DNA of 64,000 nucleotides from Streptomyces sp. Ag109_O5-10. GTDB lineage: Bacteria > Actinomycetota > Actinomycetes > Streptomycetales > Streptomycetaceae. Position numbers and translations under genes: made by a program. The DNA lies in assembly GCF_900105755.1 (NCBI RefSeq), contig NZ_FNTQ01000001.1, forward strand, positions 7,130,001 to 7,194,000. The letters run 5' to 3'. Each line of letters starts with the position of its first letter. Position 1 is the stretch's first letter. Shown in pieces: positions 7,353-15,475 of this stretch. The notes under the pieces are model-generated. The model was not told where the DNA came from, did not search any database, and worked only from the letters and a program-made list of their open reading frames with translations.

Positions 7353-10307
7353 ATGAGACACAGAGCGAGATCGATCCTCGCTGTCGGCGCGCTCCTGATC
7401 GGCTCGGCCGCACTCGCACCGATGGCGCAGGCGCAGCCCGGGAGTTCCCCGAGACCCGACCCCGACCAGGTCAAGGTCTTCCACGCCGACGTCACCAGGA
7501 AACAGATTCCCCTCCTGCTCGAAGCCGGGCAGGACGGCAACGAACTCGGCGACCAGGTCTCCGGATCCGGAAAGACGGAAGTCGAGCTGTACCTCACCGA
7601 CCAGCAGGCGAAGAAGCTGGCCAAGCAGGGCGTCGACCTCACCGAGCACAAGGTGTCGGCCAAGGCCGAGCTGCGGGTCGAGGACGCCTCCCAGCACGTG
7701 TTCCGCCCGTACAGCGGCACCGGCGGGCTCGAACAGGAGATCCTTGCGACCGCGCAGGCCAACCCCGGTCTCACCAAGGTCGAGTCCATCGGCAGGACGG
7801 TCGACGGACAGGACATCCTCGCGCTCAAACTGACCAAGGGCGCGAAGAAGTCCAAGGACGGCTCCAAGCCCTCCGTGCTGTACGTGTCCAACCAGCACGC
7901 GCGCGAGTGGATCACACCGGAGATGACCCGCCGGCTGATGCACTACTACCTGGACAACTACGGCACGAACCAGCGCGTCAAGAAGATCGTCGACTCGACC
8001 GAGCTGTGGTTCGTGCTGTCCGCCAACCCGGACGGTTACGACTACACCTTCCAGAACTCCGACACCCGCCTGTGGCGCAAGAACCTGCGGGACGTCAACG
8101 GCGACGGGGTCATCAGCACGGGCGACGGCGTCGACCTCAACCGCAACTTCGGCTACAAGTGGGGCTACGACGACGAGGGTTCGTCGCCCAACCCCACCAG
8201 CGAGACCTACCGCGGCGCGAGCCCGGAGTCCGAGCCCGAGACCAGGGCGCTGGACGACTTCGAGAAGCGGATCGGGTTCACGTACGGCATCAACTACCAC
8301 TCCGCGGCCGAGCTCCTCCTCTACGGCGTCGGCTGGCAGGTGGCGACCCCCACCCCGGACGACGTCCTCTACAAGGCGCTCGCCGGCACCCCGGACAACC
8401 CGGCGATCCCCGGCTATCACTCGCAGGTCTCCTCGGAGCTGTACACCACCAACGGCGAGGCGGACGGCCACGCGTCGAACGTCAACGGCATGGCGATGTT
8501 CACCCCCGAGATGTCGACCTGCCAGACCGCCTCGAACATCGACCCGAACGACGCCTGGAACGCCGCCGACTGCCAGTCGGTCTTCAACTTCCCGGACGAC
8601 GAGAAGCTGATCCAGGACGAGTTCGAGAAGAACATCCCCTTCGCGCTCTCCGTCGCCGAGACCGCCGCCCACCCCGACCAGCCGAGCTCCTCGGTCGGCC
8701 TGAGCGCCGCAGACTTCACCCCGGCGACGTTCTCCACGTCGTACTCGCGCGGCGCCGACCAGGAGGTCTCCGTCGTCGTCCGTAAGGCGATCCGTGACAG
8801 GGAGCTCAAGTACCGCGTCAACGGCGGCCGCACGCGGGACAGGGCGCTCAAGGCCTGGAAGGGCGGCGAGACCTACGGCGGCGGGGACAACCTCTACTTC
8901 GACGAGTACCGGGCCAAGGTGAAGGACGGCGACCCGGGCGACAAGGTCGAGGTGTGGTTCACCGGTGAGACGAAGAGCGGCAAGAGGGTCTCCAGCGCGC
9001 ACTTCACGTACACCGTCGCCGAGCGGGCCAAGGCGGACACCCTGGTGGTCGCCGAGGAGGGCGCCAAGGCCACCCAGGCGCAGACCTACGTCGACGCGCT
9101 GAAGGCCGCCGGGCACAAGGCGGTCGTCTGGGACGTCGCCACCCAGGGCGCACCCGACGCGCTGGGCGTGCTGAAGCACTTCGAGACGGTCGTCCACTAC
9201 TCGGGCACGAGCGGTCCGGGCAACGACACCCAGCTGCAGCTGCGCGCCTACCTCAACGAGGGCGGCAAGCTGATCGAGGCCGGCGAGCTGGCCGGCGGCA
9301 GCGTGAACCTCGGCGACGGCACCCCGTCGAACGACTTCAGCCAGTACTACCTGGGCGCCTACTCCCGTACGTCGACGCCCGGAGCCACCGGGTTCACCGG
9401 CTCCGGCACCCTGGACGGCTTCGGCGGGGCCCTGAGCGGCACCTCCGCCAACCCGCTCGACAAGGCCGGCACCTACGCCGTCACCTCCGACGAGCTCTCG
9501 CCCGGCACGTACCCCCAGTTCGCCAGCGCGGGCGCGGGCCAGTTCGCCGGCACCGTCAACCCCTACGGGCCGTACTCCGGGTCGTACATGGCCGCGGCCG
9601 TCCACACCGACGACGCCTACAAGCGCCTCACCCGCACCGTCGACCTCACCGGGGCCACCGCGTCCCAGCGGCCCACCCTCAGCGCCAGGCTGCTGTGGGA
9701 CACCGAACCCGGCTACGACCACGCGGTCGTCGAGGCGCACGTGGTCGGCAGCGACGACTGGACGACCCTGCCCGAGAAGAACGGCGCCACCAGCAGCGCC
9801 GTGCCGAGCGAGTGCGGGGCGGGCTTCCTGATCGCCGAGCACCCGTGGCTCAAGCACTACCTGACCATCGCGGACAACCAGTGCACCGCGAGCGGCACCA
9901 GCGGCACCTGGAACAGCTTCACCGGCAGCTCGGCGGGCTGGCAGTCCGTGAACTTCGACCTGAGCGCCTACGCAGGCAAGACCGTCGAGATCTCCATCGG
10001 CTACATCACCGACCCGAGCACCGGCGGGCACGGCGTCCTCGTCGACGACGCCTCGCTCGTGCTCGGCGGCACCGCCACCGAGACCGAGGGCTTCGAGACC
10101 TCCCTCGGCCCCTGGAGCGTCACCGGACCGCCCGCGGGCAGCCCGGCCGTCCTGAAGGACTGGGAGCGCACCGGCGCCCTGTTCAAGACGTACGGAGCCG
10201 TCACCACCGACCGCACCGTGCTGCTCGGTTTCGGCCTGGAACAAGTCAGTTCCGCGGCCGATCGTGCCGCTCTGGTGAAGAAGGCGTTGACAGCACTCGA
10301 CAACTGA
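7353..10307 (+). CDS. Secreted M14 zinc carboxypeptidase
   Basis: A 984-residue exported metallopeptidase. The start chosen is the ATG at 7353, because AGGGGGG lies just upstream and it begins a classic signal peptide (MRHRARSIL, a hydrophobic core, then AQA). The M14 domain shows the zinc motif NQHAREW (His and Glu near 182 and 185), NPDGYDYTF, the substrate-binding VDLNRNFGYKW, the third ligand in INYHS, and the catalytic Glu in MFTPEMS. The C-terminal half has beta-rich domains, one with WNSFTGSSAGWQSVNFDLS and GVLVDDA, as in immune-inhibitor-A-like secreted proteases. It likely digests extracellular protein and stands alone between two terminator-like structures. Confidence 0.92.
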   Translation: MRHRARSILAVGALLIGSAALAPMAQAQPGSSPRPDPDQVKVFHADVTRKQIPLLLEAGQDGNELGDQVSGSGKTEVELYLTDQQAKKLAKQGVDLTEHKVSAKAELRVEDASQHVFRPYSGTGGLEQEILATAQANPGLTKVESIGRTVDGQDILALKLTKGAKKSKDGSKPSVLYVSNQHAREWITPEMTRRLMHYYLDNYGTNQRVKKIVDSTELWFVLSANPDGYDYTFQNSDTRLWRKNLRDVNGDGVISTGDGVDLNRNFGYKWGYDDEGSSPNPTSETYRGASPESEPETRALDDFEKRIGFTYGINYHSAAELLLYGVGWQVATPTPDDVLYKALAGTPDNPAIPGYHSQVSSELYTTNGEADGHASNVNGMAMFTPEMSTCQTASNIDPNDAWNAADCQSVFNFPDDEKLIQDEFEKNIPFALSVAETAAHPDQPSSSVGLSAADFTPATFSTSYSRGADQEVSVVVRKAIRDRELKYRVNGGRTRDRALKAWKGGETYGGGDNLYFDEYRAKVKDGDPGDKVEVWFTGETKSGKRVSSAHFTYTVAERAKADTLVVAEEGAKATQAQTYVDALKAAGHKAVVWDVATQGAPDALGVLKHFETVVHYSGTSGPGNDTQLQLRAYLNEGGKLIEAGELAGGSVNLGDGTPSNDFSQYYLGAYSRTSTPGATGFTGSGTLDGFGGALSGTSANPLDKAGTYAVTSDELSPGTYPQFASAGAGQFAGTVNPYGPYSGSYMAAAVHTDDAYKRLTRTVDLTGATASQRPTLSARLLWDTEPGYDHAVVEAHVVGSDDWTTLPEKNGATSSAVPSECGAGFLIAEHPWLKHYLTIADNQCTASGTSGTWNSFTGSSAGWQSVNFDLSAYAGKTVEISIGYITDPSTGGHGVLVDDASLVLGGTATETEGFETSLGPWSVTGPPAGSPAVLKDWERTGALFKTYGAVTTDRTVLLGFGLEQVSSAADRAALVKKALTALDN

Positions 10308-10380
10308 CGCCGGCGGCACGCGACAAGTGAGCCGACCCGCTCACGAACGAGTGAAAGGGCGGTAACTGCGGGTTGGCATT

Positions 10381-10396
10381 CCCTGGCAAACCAGGG
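10381..10396. other. Small hairpin CCCTGG/CCAGGG
   Basis: Six-base perfect arms CCCTGG (10381-10386) and CCAGGG (10391-10396) close a CAAA loop 73 nt after the carboxypeptidase stop. No T tract follows. It may help end that transcript. Confidence 0.35.
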
Positions 10397-10414
10397 CAAT
10401 TCGACCCACGATCC

Positions 10415-10454
10415 GAGGTGGTCCGTACCCCTACTGGCGGGTACGGACCGCCTC
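10415..10454. terminator. Long hairpin between peptidase and gap
   Basis: Arms at 10415-10430 and 10439-10454 (core GGTCCGTACCC/GGGTACGGACC) give a 16-pair stem with one G-U pair and an 8-nt loop CTACTGGC. It lies 108 nt after the carboxypeptidase stop and 128 nt before gap. There is no T run, as is common for Streptomyces terminators, so it may instead be a leader structure or an operator of gap. Confidence 0.5.
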
Positions 10455-10581
10455 GCCGTGTATGGGGCATCTGGATGTCACCACGGAAGCCTCAGGGAGG
10501 TAGGGTCATGGGTGGTCGGGGACATCCCAAACTCAGCTCGCCGGCACCGCATGGCCGGCGTACCAACGAGGAGATCGGTTC

Positions 10582-11592
10582 GTGACGATCCGCGTAGGCA
10601 TCAACGGCTTCGGTCGTATCGGTCGCAACTACTTCCGCGCGCTGCTGGAGCAGGGCGCTGACATCGAGATCGTGGCTGTCAACGACCTGGGTGACACCGC
10701 GACCACCGCGCACCTGCTGAAGTACGACACGATCCTGGGCCGTCTCAAGGCGGAGGTGTCGCACACCGCCGACACGATCACCGTCGACGGCCACACCATC
10801 AAGGTGCTGTCCGAGCGCAACCCCGCCGACATCCCGTGGGGCGACCTGGGCGTCGACATCGTCATCGAGTCGACCGGCATCTTCACCAACAAGGACGACG
10901 CCGCCAAGCACATCGCCGGCGGCGCCAAGAAGGTTCTCATCTCGGCTCCGGCCAAGAACGAGGACATCACCATCGTCATGGGCGTCAACCAGGACAAGTA
11001 CGACGCGGCCAACCACCACGTCATCTCCAACGCCTCCTGCACCACCAACTGTGTGGCGCCGATGGCGAAGGTCCTCGACGAGAACTTCGGCATCGTCAAG
11101 GGCCTGATGACGACGGTGCACGCGTACACCAACGACCAGCGCATCCTGGACTTCCCGCACAAGGACCTGCGTCGCGCGCGTGCCGCCGCGGAGAACATCA
11201 TCCCGACCACGACGGGTGCCGCCAAGGCCACCGCGCTGGTGCTCCCGCAGCTCAAGGGCAAGCTGGACGGCATCGCCATGCGCGTGCCGGTCCCGACCGG
11301 CTCCGCCACCGACCTGGTGGTGACCCTGCAGCGCGAGGTCACCAAGGACGAGGTCAACGCCGCGTTCAAGAAGGCCGCCGACGACGGCGACCTGAAGGGC
11401 TACCTGGCGTACACCGAGGACGAGATCGTCTCCTCGGACATCGTCGGCGACCCGGCCTCCTGCACCTTCGACTCCTCCCTGACCATGGTCCAGGAGGGCA
11501 ATACGGTGAAGATCCTCGGCTGGTACGACAACGAGTGGGGCTACTCGAACCGCCTCGTCGACCTCACGGTCTTCGTCGGCAACCAGCTCTGA
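10582..11592 (+). CDS. gap: Glyceraldehyde-3-phosphate dehydrogenase
   Basis: The glycolytic enzyme that oxidises and phosphorylates glyceraldehyde 3-phosphate with NAD. At 336 residues it is full length: Rossmann start (VGINGFGRIGRNYFRALL), catalytic Cys in SNASCTTNCVAPMAKVL, and the C-terminal WYDNEWGYSNRLVDL. The GTG start has GAGGAGA 7 nt upstream. It heads the gap-pgk-tpiA-secG run, but a hairpin and a 151-bp gap before pgk suggest partial termination or a separate promoter for the downstream genes. Confidence 0.97.
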   Translation: MTIRVGINGFGRIGRNYFRALLEQGADIEIVAVNDLGDTATTAHLLKYDTILGRLKAEVSHTADTITVDGHTIKVLSERNPADIPWGDLGVDIVIESTGIFTNKDDAAKHIAGGAKKVLISAPAKNEDITIVMGVNQDKYDAANHHVISNASCTTNCVAPMAKVLDENFGIVKGLMTTVHAYTNDQRILDFPHKDLRRARAAAENIIPTTTGAAKATALVLPQLKGKLDGIAMRVPVPTGSATDLVVTLQREVTKDEVNAAFKKAADDGDLKGYLAYTEDEIVSSDIVGDPASCTFDSSLTMVQEGNTVKILGWYDNEWGYSNRLVDLTVFVGNQL

Positions 11593-11621
11593 TCGGCCGA
11601 ACAGGCACCACGATGCGGTAG

Positions 11622-11661
11622 CAGGGCTCGGGCAGCGCACGGTCGCGCCGCCCGGGCCCTG
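11622..11661 (+). terminator. Hairpin between gap and pgk
   Basis: CAGGGCTCGGGC (11622-11633) pairs with GCCCGGGCCCTG (11650-11661), 12 pairs with one G-U, beginning 29 nt after the gap stop. It may attenuate read-through from the highly expressed gap. TACGAT at 11709-11714 could be the -10 of a pgk promoter. Confidence 0.5.
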
Positions 11662-11743
11662 ACGCGCGTAAGGATCGACCCGACGACATACGGTTCGATC
11701 AGTCCTCGTACGATCAAGAGCCCCCCTGTAGGAGTCCCCAACC

Positions 11744-12955
11744 ATGAAGACGATCGACGAACTCCTCGCCGAAGGGGTCGACGGCAAGCGGGTCTTCGTC
11801 CGTGCCGACCTCAACGTGCCGATGGCCGACGGTCTCATCACCGACGACGGCCGCATCCGTGCCGTCCTGCCCACGGTCAAGGCCCTGGCCGACGCGGGCG
11901 CCAAGGTGGTCGTCGCCTCGCACCTGGGCCGCCCCAAGGGCGTCCCGGACCTGAAGTTCTCCCTGCTCCAGGCCGCCGAGCGGCTCGGTGAACTGCTCGG
12001 CGCCCCGGTCGCGTTCGCCCAGGACACCGTGGGCCCCGCCGCCCACGACGCGGTGAACGGCCTGGAGCCCGGCCAGGTCGCGGTCATCGAGAACCTGCGC
12101 TTCAACGCGGGCGAGACGTCCAAGGACGACGCCGAGCGCGGCGAGTTCGCCGACCGGCTCGCCGCCCTCGCGGACGTCTACGTCGGCGACGGCTTCGGCG
12201 CGGTGCACCGCAAGCACGCCTCCGTCTACGACCTCCCGGCCCGGCTGCCGCACTACGCCGGCTACCTGATCGCCACCGAGGTCGGCGTCCTGAAGAAGCT
12301 CACCGAGGACGTCCAGCGGCCCTACGTCGTCGTGCTCGGCGGCGCCAAGGTCTCCGACAAGCTCGCCGTGATCGACCAGCTGCTCGGCAAGGCCGACCGC
12401 ATCCTCATCGGCGGCGGCATGGTCTACACCTTCCTCAAGGCCAAGGGGTACGAGGTCGGCAGCTCCCTCCTCCAGGAGGACCAGCTCGCCACCGTCGCCG
12501 AGTACCTGGAGCGCGCCGAGAAGACCGGCGTCGAGATCGTGCTGCCCGTCGACACCCTGGTGGCCCCCGAGTTCCCGGACCTGTCGGCCAAGGCTCCCAC
12601 CCACCCCGCCACGGTCCCCGCGGACGCCATGCCGGCCGGGCAGATGGGTCTGGACATCGGCCCGGAGACCAGCAAGCTGTACGCCTCGAAGCTCGCCGAC
12701 GCCGCCACCGTCTTCTGGAACGGCCCCATGGGCGTCTTCGAGCACCCCGACTACGCCGCGGGCACCCGGGCGGTCGCCCAGGCCCTCGTCGAGTCCAAGG
12801 GCTTCACCGTCGTCGGCGGCGGGGACTCCGCAGCCGCCGTGCGCATCCTCGGCTTCGACGAGAACGCGTTCGGACACATCTCGACCGGTGGCGGTGCCTC
12901 CCTCGAATACCTCGAGGGCAAGACGCTCCCCGGCCTCGCCGCACTGGAGGACTGA
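11744..12955 (+). CDS. pgk: Phosphoglycerate kinase
   Basis: Transfers phosphate from 1,3-bisphosphoglycerate to ADP. The 403-residue length is normal for the family. Signature ADLNVPMADG near the N terminus, GDGFGAVHRKHAS and VLGGAKVSDKLAVIDQLL in the middle, GGGMVYTFLKAKG, and the nucleotide-binding GGGDSAAAV near the end are all present. The ATG has a GGAG site upstream. Only 5 bp separate it from tpiA, so the two are co-transcribed and probably co-translated. Confidence 0.97.
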   Translation: MKTIDELLAEGVDGKRVFVRADLNVPMADGLITDDGRIRAVLPTVKALADAGAKVVVASHLGRPKGVPDLKFSLLQAAERLGELLGAPVAFAQDTVGPAAHDAVNGLEPGQVAVIENLRFNAGETSKDDAERGEFADRLAALADVYVGDGFGAVHRKHASVYDLPARLPHYAGYLIATEVGVLKKLTEDVQRPYVVVLGGAKVSDKLAVIDQLLGKADRILIGGGMVYTFLKAKGYEVGSSLLQEDQLATVAEYLERAEKTGVEIVLPVDTLVAPEFPDLSAKAPTHPATVPADAMPAGQMGLDIGPETSKLYASKLADAATVFWNGPMGVFEHPDYAAGTRAVAQALVESKGFTVVGGGDSAAAVRILGFDENAFGHISTGGGASLEYLEGKTLPGLAALED

Positions 12956-12960
12956 CCTAC

Positions 12961-13737
12961 ATGAGCACGCGCACGCCGATCATGGCGGGCAACTGGAAGA
13001 TGAACCTCAACCACCTCGAGGCCATCGCGCACGTCCAGAAGCTCGCCTTCGCCCTGGCCGACAAGGACTACGAGGCCGTCGAGGTCGCCGTCCTGCCGCC
13101 CTTCACCGACCTGCGTTCCGTGCAGACCCTGGTCGACGGCGACAAGCTCAAGATCAAGTACGGTGCCCAGGACCTCTCGGCGCACGACTCCGGCGCCTAC
13201 ACCGGCGAGATCTCCGGCTCCATGCTGGCCAAGCTGAAGTGCACGTACGTGGTCGTCGGCCACTCGGAGCGACGCCAGTACCACGCCGAGACCGACGAGA
13301 TCGTGAACGCCAAGGTCAAGGCCGCCTACAGGCACGGTCTGACCCCGATCCTGTGCGTCGGCGAGGAGCTGGACGTCCGCGAGGCGGGCAACCACGTCTC
13401 CCACACCCTCGCCCAGGTCGAGGGCGGTCTCAAGGACCTCCCGGCCGAGCAGGCCGAGACCGTCGTGATCGCCTACGAGCCCGTGTGGGCGATCGGCACC
13501 GGCAAGGTCTGCGGCGCCCCGGACGCCCAGGAGGTCTGCGCCGCGATCCGTGCCAAGGTCGCCGAGCTGTACAGCCAGGAGCTGGCCGACCAGGTCCGCA
13601 TCCAGTACGGCGGCTCCGTCAAGGCCGGCAACGTGGCCGAGATCATGGCGCAGGCCGACATCGACGGCGCCCTGGTGGGCGGTGCCTCGCTGGACGCGGA
13701 AGAATTCGTCAAGATCGTGCGCTTCCGCGATCAGTGA
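12961..13737 (+). CDS. tpiA: Triosephosphate isomerase
   Basis: Interconverts dihydroxyacetone phosphate and glyceraldehyde 3-phosphate. It has 258 residues with the family motifs GNWKMN (Asn and Lys of the active site), VVVGHSERR (catalytic His), AYEPVWAIGTGK (catalytic Glu) and the C-terminal phosphate loop GGSVKAGN and LVGGASLD. The ribosome site GGAGGAC lies within the last codons of pgk. A stem-loop follows before secG. Confidence 0.97.
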   Translation: MSTRTPIMAGNWKMNLNHLEAIAHVQKLAFALADKDYEAVEVAVLPPFTDLRSVQTLVDGDKLKIKYGAQDLSAHDSGAYTGEISGSMLAKLKCTYVVVGHSERRQYHAETDEIVNAKVKAAYRHGLTPILCVGEELDVREAGNHVSHTLAQVEGGLKDLPAEQAETVVIAYEPVWAIGTGKVCGAPDAQEVCAAIRAKVAELYSQELADQVRIQYGGSVKAGNVAEIMAQADIDGALVGGASLDAEEFVKIVRFRDQ

Positions 13738-13783
13738 TCGGGGTGAGCGAGTAGGCCCCGGGGACGATCCGTCGTACCCTTGC

Positions 13784-13813
13784 GGGGACAAGGCGGCCAG
13801 CTGCCTTGTCCCC
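13784..13813 (+). terminator. Stem-loop between tpiA and secG
   Basis: Perfect 11-base arms GGGGACAAGGC (13784-13794) and GCCTTGTCCCC (13803-13813) with an 8-nt loop start 47 nt after the tpiA stop. No T run follows, so termination may be partial, leaving some read-through into secG. Confidence 0.6.
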
Positions 13814-13861
13814 GTGGTTCACCAGAGTCGTTCATCCGCATCCGAGAGAGTTGGTCCAGCC

Positions 13862-14098
13862 GTGGTTTTGGGGTTCTCGATCGCCCTGATCGTCTTCAGC
13901 CTGCTGCTGATGCTGCTGGTGCTGATGCACAAGGGCAAGGGCGGCGGCCTCTCCGACATGTTCGGTGGCGGTATGCAGTCCTCCGTCGGCGGTTCCTCGG
14001 TCGCCGAGCGGAACCTGGACCGGATCACCCTGGTGATCGGTCTGCTGTGGCTCGCGTGCATCATCGTCCTCGGCATCCTGATGAAGACGAACAGCTGA
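13862..14098 (+). CDS. secG: SecG subunit of Sec translocase
   Basis: A 78-residue protein of the SecYEG channel that exports unfolded proteins. It has two membrane helices (FSIALIVFSLLLMLLVLM and ITLVIGLLWLACIIVLGILM) flanking a loop with the family signature KGKGGGLSDMFGGG. The GTG start at 13862 has only a weak purine-rich site upstream but gives the expected size, and earlier in-frame codons lie in tpiA or the hairpin. Its position after tpiA is conserved in actinobacteria. Confidence 0.93.
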   Translation: MVLGFSIALIVFSLLLMLLVLMHKGKGGGLSDMFGGGMQSSVGGSSVAERNLDRITLVIGLLWLACIIVLGILMKTNS

Positions 14099-14124
14099 TC
14101 CGCGACTCACACACGCACAATCTG

Positions 14125-14236
14125 TACGTAAGGCCCCATGTTCGGTACGCGCACCTGAGCGCGGCCTATCATGGGGCTTGCGTCTAGGTGCTGGGGCGGT
14201 AACTCCCACCACTGGACGCGCGTTGGGCCTTACGTA
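14125..14236. promoter_or_regulatory. Nested inverted repeats before RbpA-like gene
   Basis: TACGTAAGGCCC (14125-14136) is repeated exactly in inverted form as GGGCCTTACGTA (14225-14236). Inside, GCCCCATG (14133-14140) faces CATGGGGC (14170-14177). The right outer arm overlaps TAGACT (14235-14240), a candidate -10 box with a weak CTGGAC -35 at 14212-14217, 67-72 nt before the start codon. It may be a pair of operator half-sites or a foldable leader. Confidence 0.5.
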
Positions 14237-14306
14237 GACTGAGGCGCTCGCAACGAAGCGGCACGCCGACTCGCTTCGCGGCACCATCACGCAGGGAGTT
14301 ACGACC

Positions 14307-14642
14307 GTGGCAAGTGGCAACGCGATCCGAGGTAGCCGGGTCGGGGCGGGGCCGATGGGCGAGGCCGAGCGCGGCGAGTCCGCGCCGCGTCTGCGCATCT
14401 CCTTCTGGTGCTCCAACGGGCACGAGACGCAGCCCAGCTTCGCCAGCGACGCGCAGGTGCCCGAAACCTGGGACTGCCCGCGTTGCGGCTTCCCGGCCGG
14501 TCAGGACCGGGACAACCCGCCGGACCCGCCGCGCACCGAGCCGTACAAGACGCACCTCGCGTACGTACGGGAGCGGCGCAGCGACGCGGACGGCGAGGCG
14601 ATCCTCGCCGAGGCACTCGCCAAACTGCGGGGCGAGATCTAG
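14307..14642 (+). CDS. RbpA-family RNA polymerase-binding protein
   Basis: RbpA proteins bind group 1 and some group 2 sigma factors and RNA polymerase and help open promoters in actinobacteria. The 111 residues show the family layout: a basic N terminus (NAIRGSRVGA), a core with Cys at FWCSNGHE and CPRC, the basic linker PPRTEPYKTHLAYVRERRS, and a C-terminal sigma-interaction helix (EAILAEALAKLRGEI). It differs from the better-known Streptomyces RbpA I recall (starting SERALRGTRL), so it is more likely the second paralogue, RbpB type. The GTG start has AGGGAG 8 nt upstream. Confidence 0.85.
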   Translation: MASGNAIRGSRVGAGPMGEAERGESAPRLRISFWCSNGHETQPSFASDAQVPETWDCPRCGFPAGQDRDNPPDPPRTEPYKTHLAYVRERRSDADGEAILAEALAKLRGEI

Positions 14643-14764
14643 GAGTTGGGACCGGCCGGGAGCCTGCGTGCGCCTGGCCGGAGCTGTCTCCGCGGCCTGG
14701 GCCCAGTCCGTTGTCAGTGGTGCCCTCTACGGTTTGTGCACAGGCGAATCGTGAGGGGGCGACG

Positions 14765-15404
14765 GTGACGATGAGCGTGGGGGCACCCGGGTGGCGCGGA
14801 GGATGCGGGCACCTGTGGACGGGCGCCGTGGTCTCCCGGTTCGGGACGCGTCACGGTCGTCCGCGCTGCCCCTGCCGGCCGCGCGCCTGACCGCGAACCC
14901 GCTCGCCATCGCCTCCGTGACCGCCTGCGGCTACGTGCCGTGGCTGCTGTTCGGCCTGCTCGCCGGTGCCGTCGCGGACCGGGTGGACCGGCGGCGCGCG
15001 GCTGGCCCGTGGACACGGCACGAGGTCCGCTCGTCGCCGCCCTGATCGCCTCGCTGCGGACCCGGCCGCCCGTGGGTACCGCCGGACACGCGGCGGGCCA
15101 CGACCGCGGACTCGGCCGGCAGCACCACCGGCGGCTTCCTCGGGTCACGCTGATGCAGCAACGCGCGCCCGGGTCGATGACGGGCCGGATCACCGCCGTC
15201 TTCCGCACCTCGGCCACCTCTGGCGCGCCGCTCGGCGCCCACCTCGGCGGAGCCGTCGCGGGAGCCTACGGCCTGAACGGGCCCGCGCTGCCGGCCGCCG
15301 TCCTCTTCGGCCTGGCCGTCACCTCGTTGACACCGGTGCGCCAGCCGGACGTACCTGTTGTTGCGCCGCGGGACGGCGCGACGGCAGGCCGTGCCCGGAG
15401 CTGA
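14765..15404 (+). pseudogene. Decayed MFS transporter remnant
   Basis: Three reading frames hold recognisable pieces of one major-facilitator transporter. From GTG 14765, frame 2 gives HLWTGAVVSRFGT, typical of the first helix. Frame 1 (about 14845-15045) continues with LTANPLAIASV and LLAGAVADRVDRRR, the first cytoplasmic loop. Frame 3 (about 15130-15404) carries the C-terminal region QQRAPGSMTGRITAVFR and PLGAHLGGAVAGAYG. The 640 bases are about half the length of an intact gene of about 1,250, so two frame changes and a large internal deletion are needed. No function is expected. Confidence 0.75.
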
Positions 15405-15475
15405 TCAACTAGGTTGGAACGGCAGCGGCACAGGCACGCAACAGGACAGGTGCAAGGAAGAAGGCTGAAGTCGGA

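Noticed and set aside
7341..10319. A 992-codon reverse frame opposite the carboxypeptidase
   Set aside because: The forward strand encodes a signal peptide and all M14 catalytic motifs; the reverse frame is a shadow.
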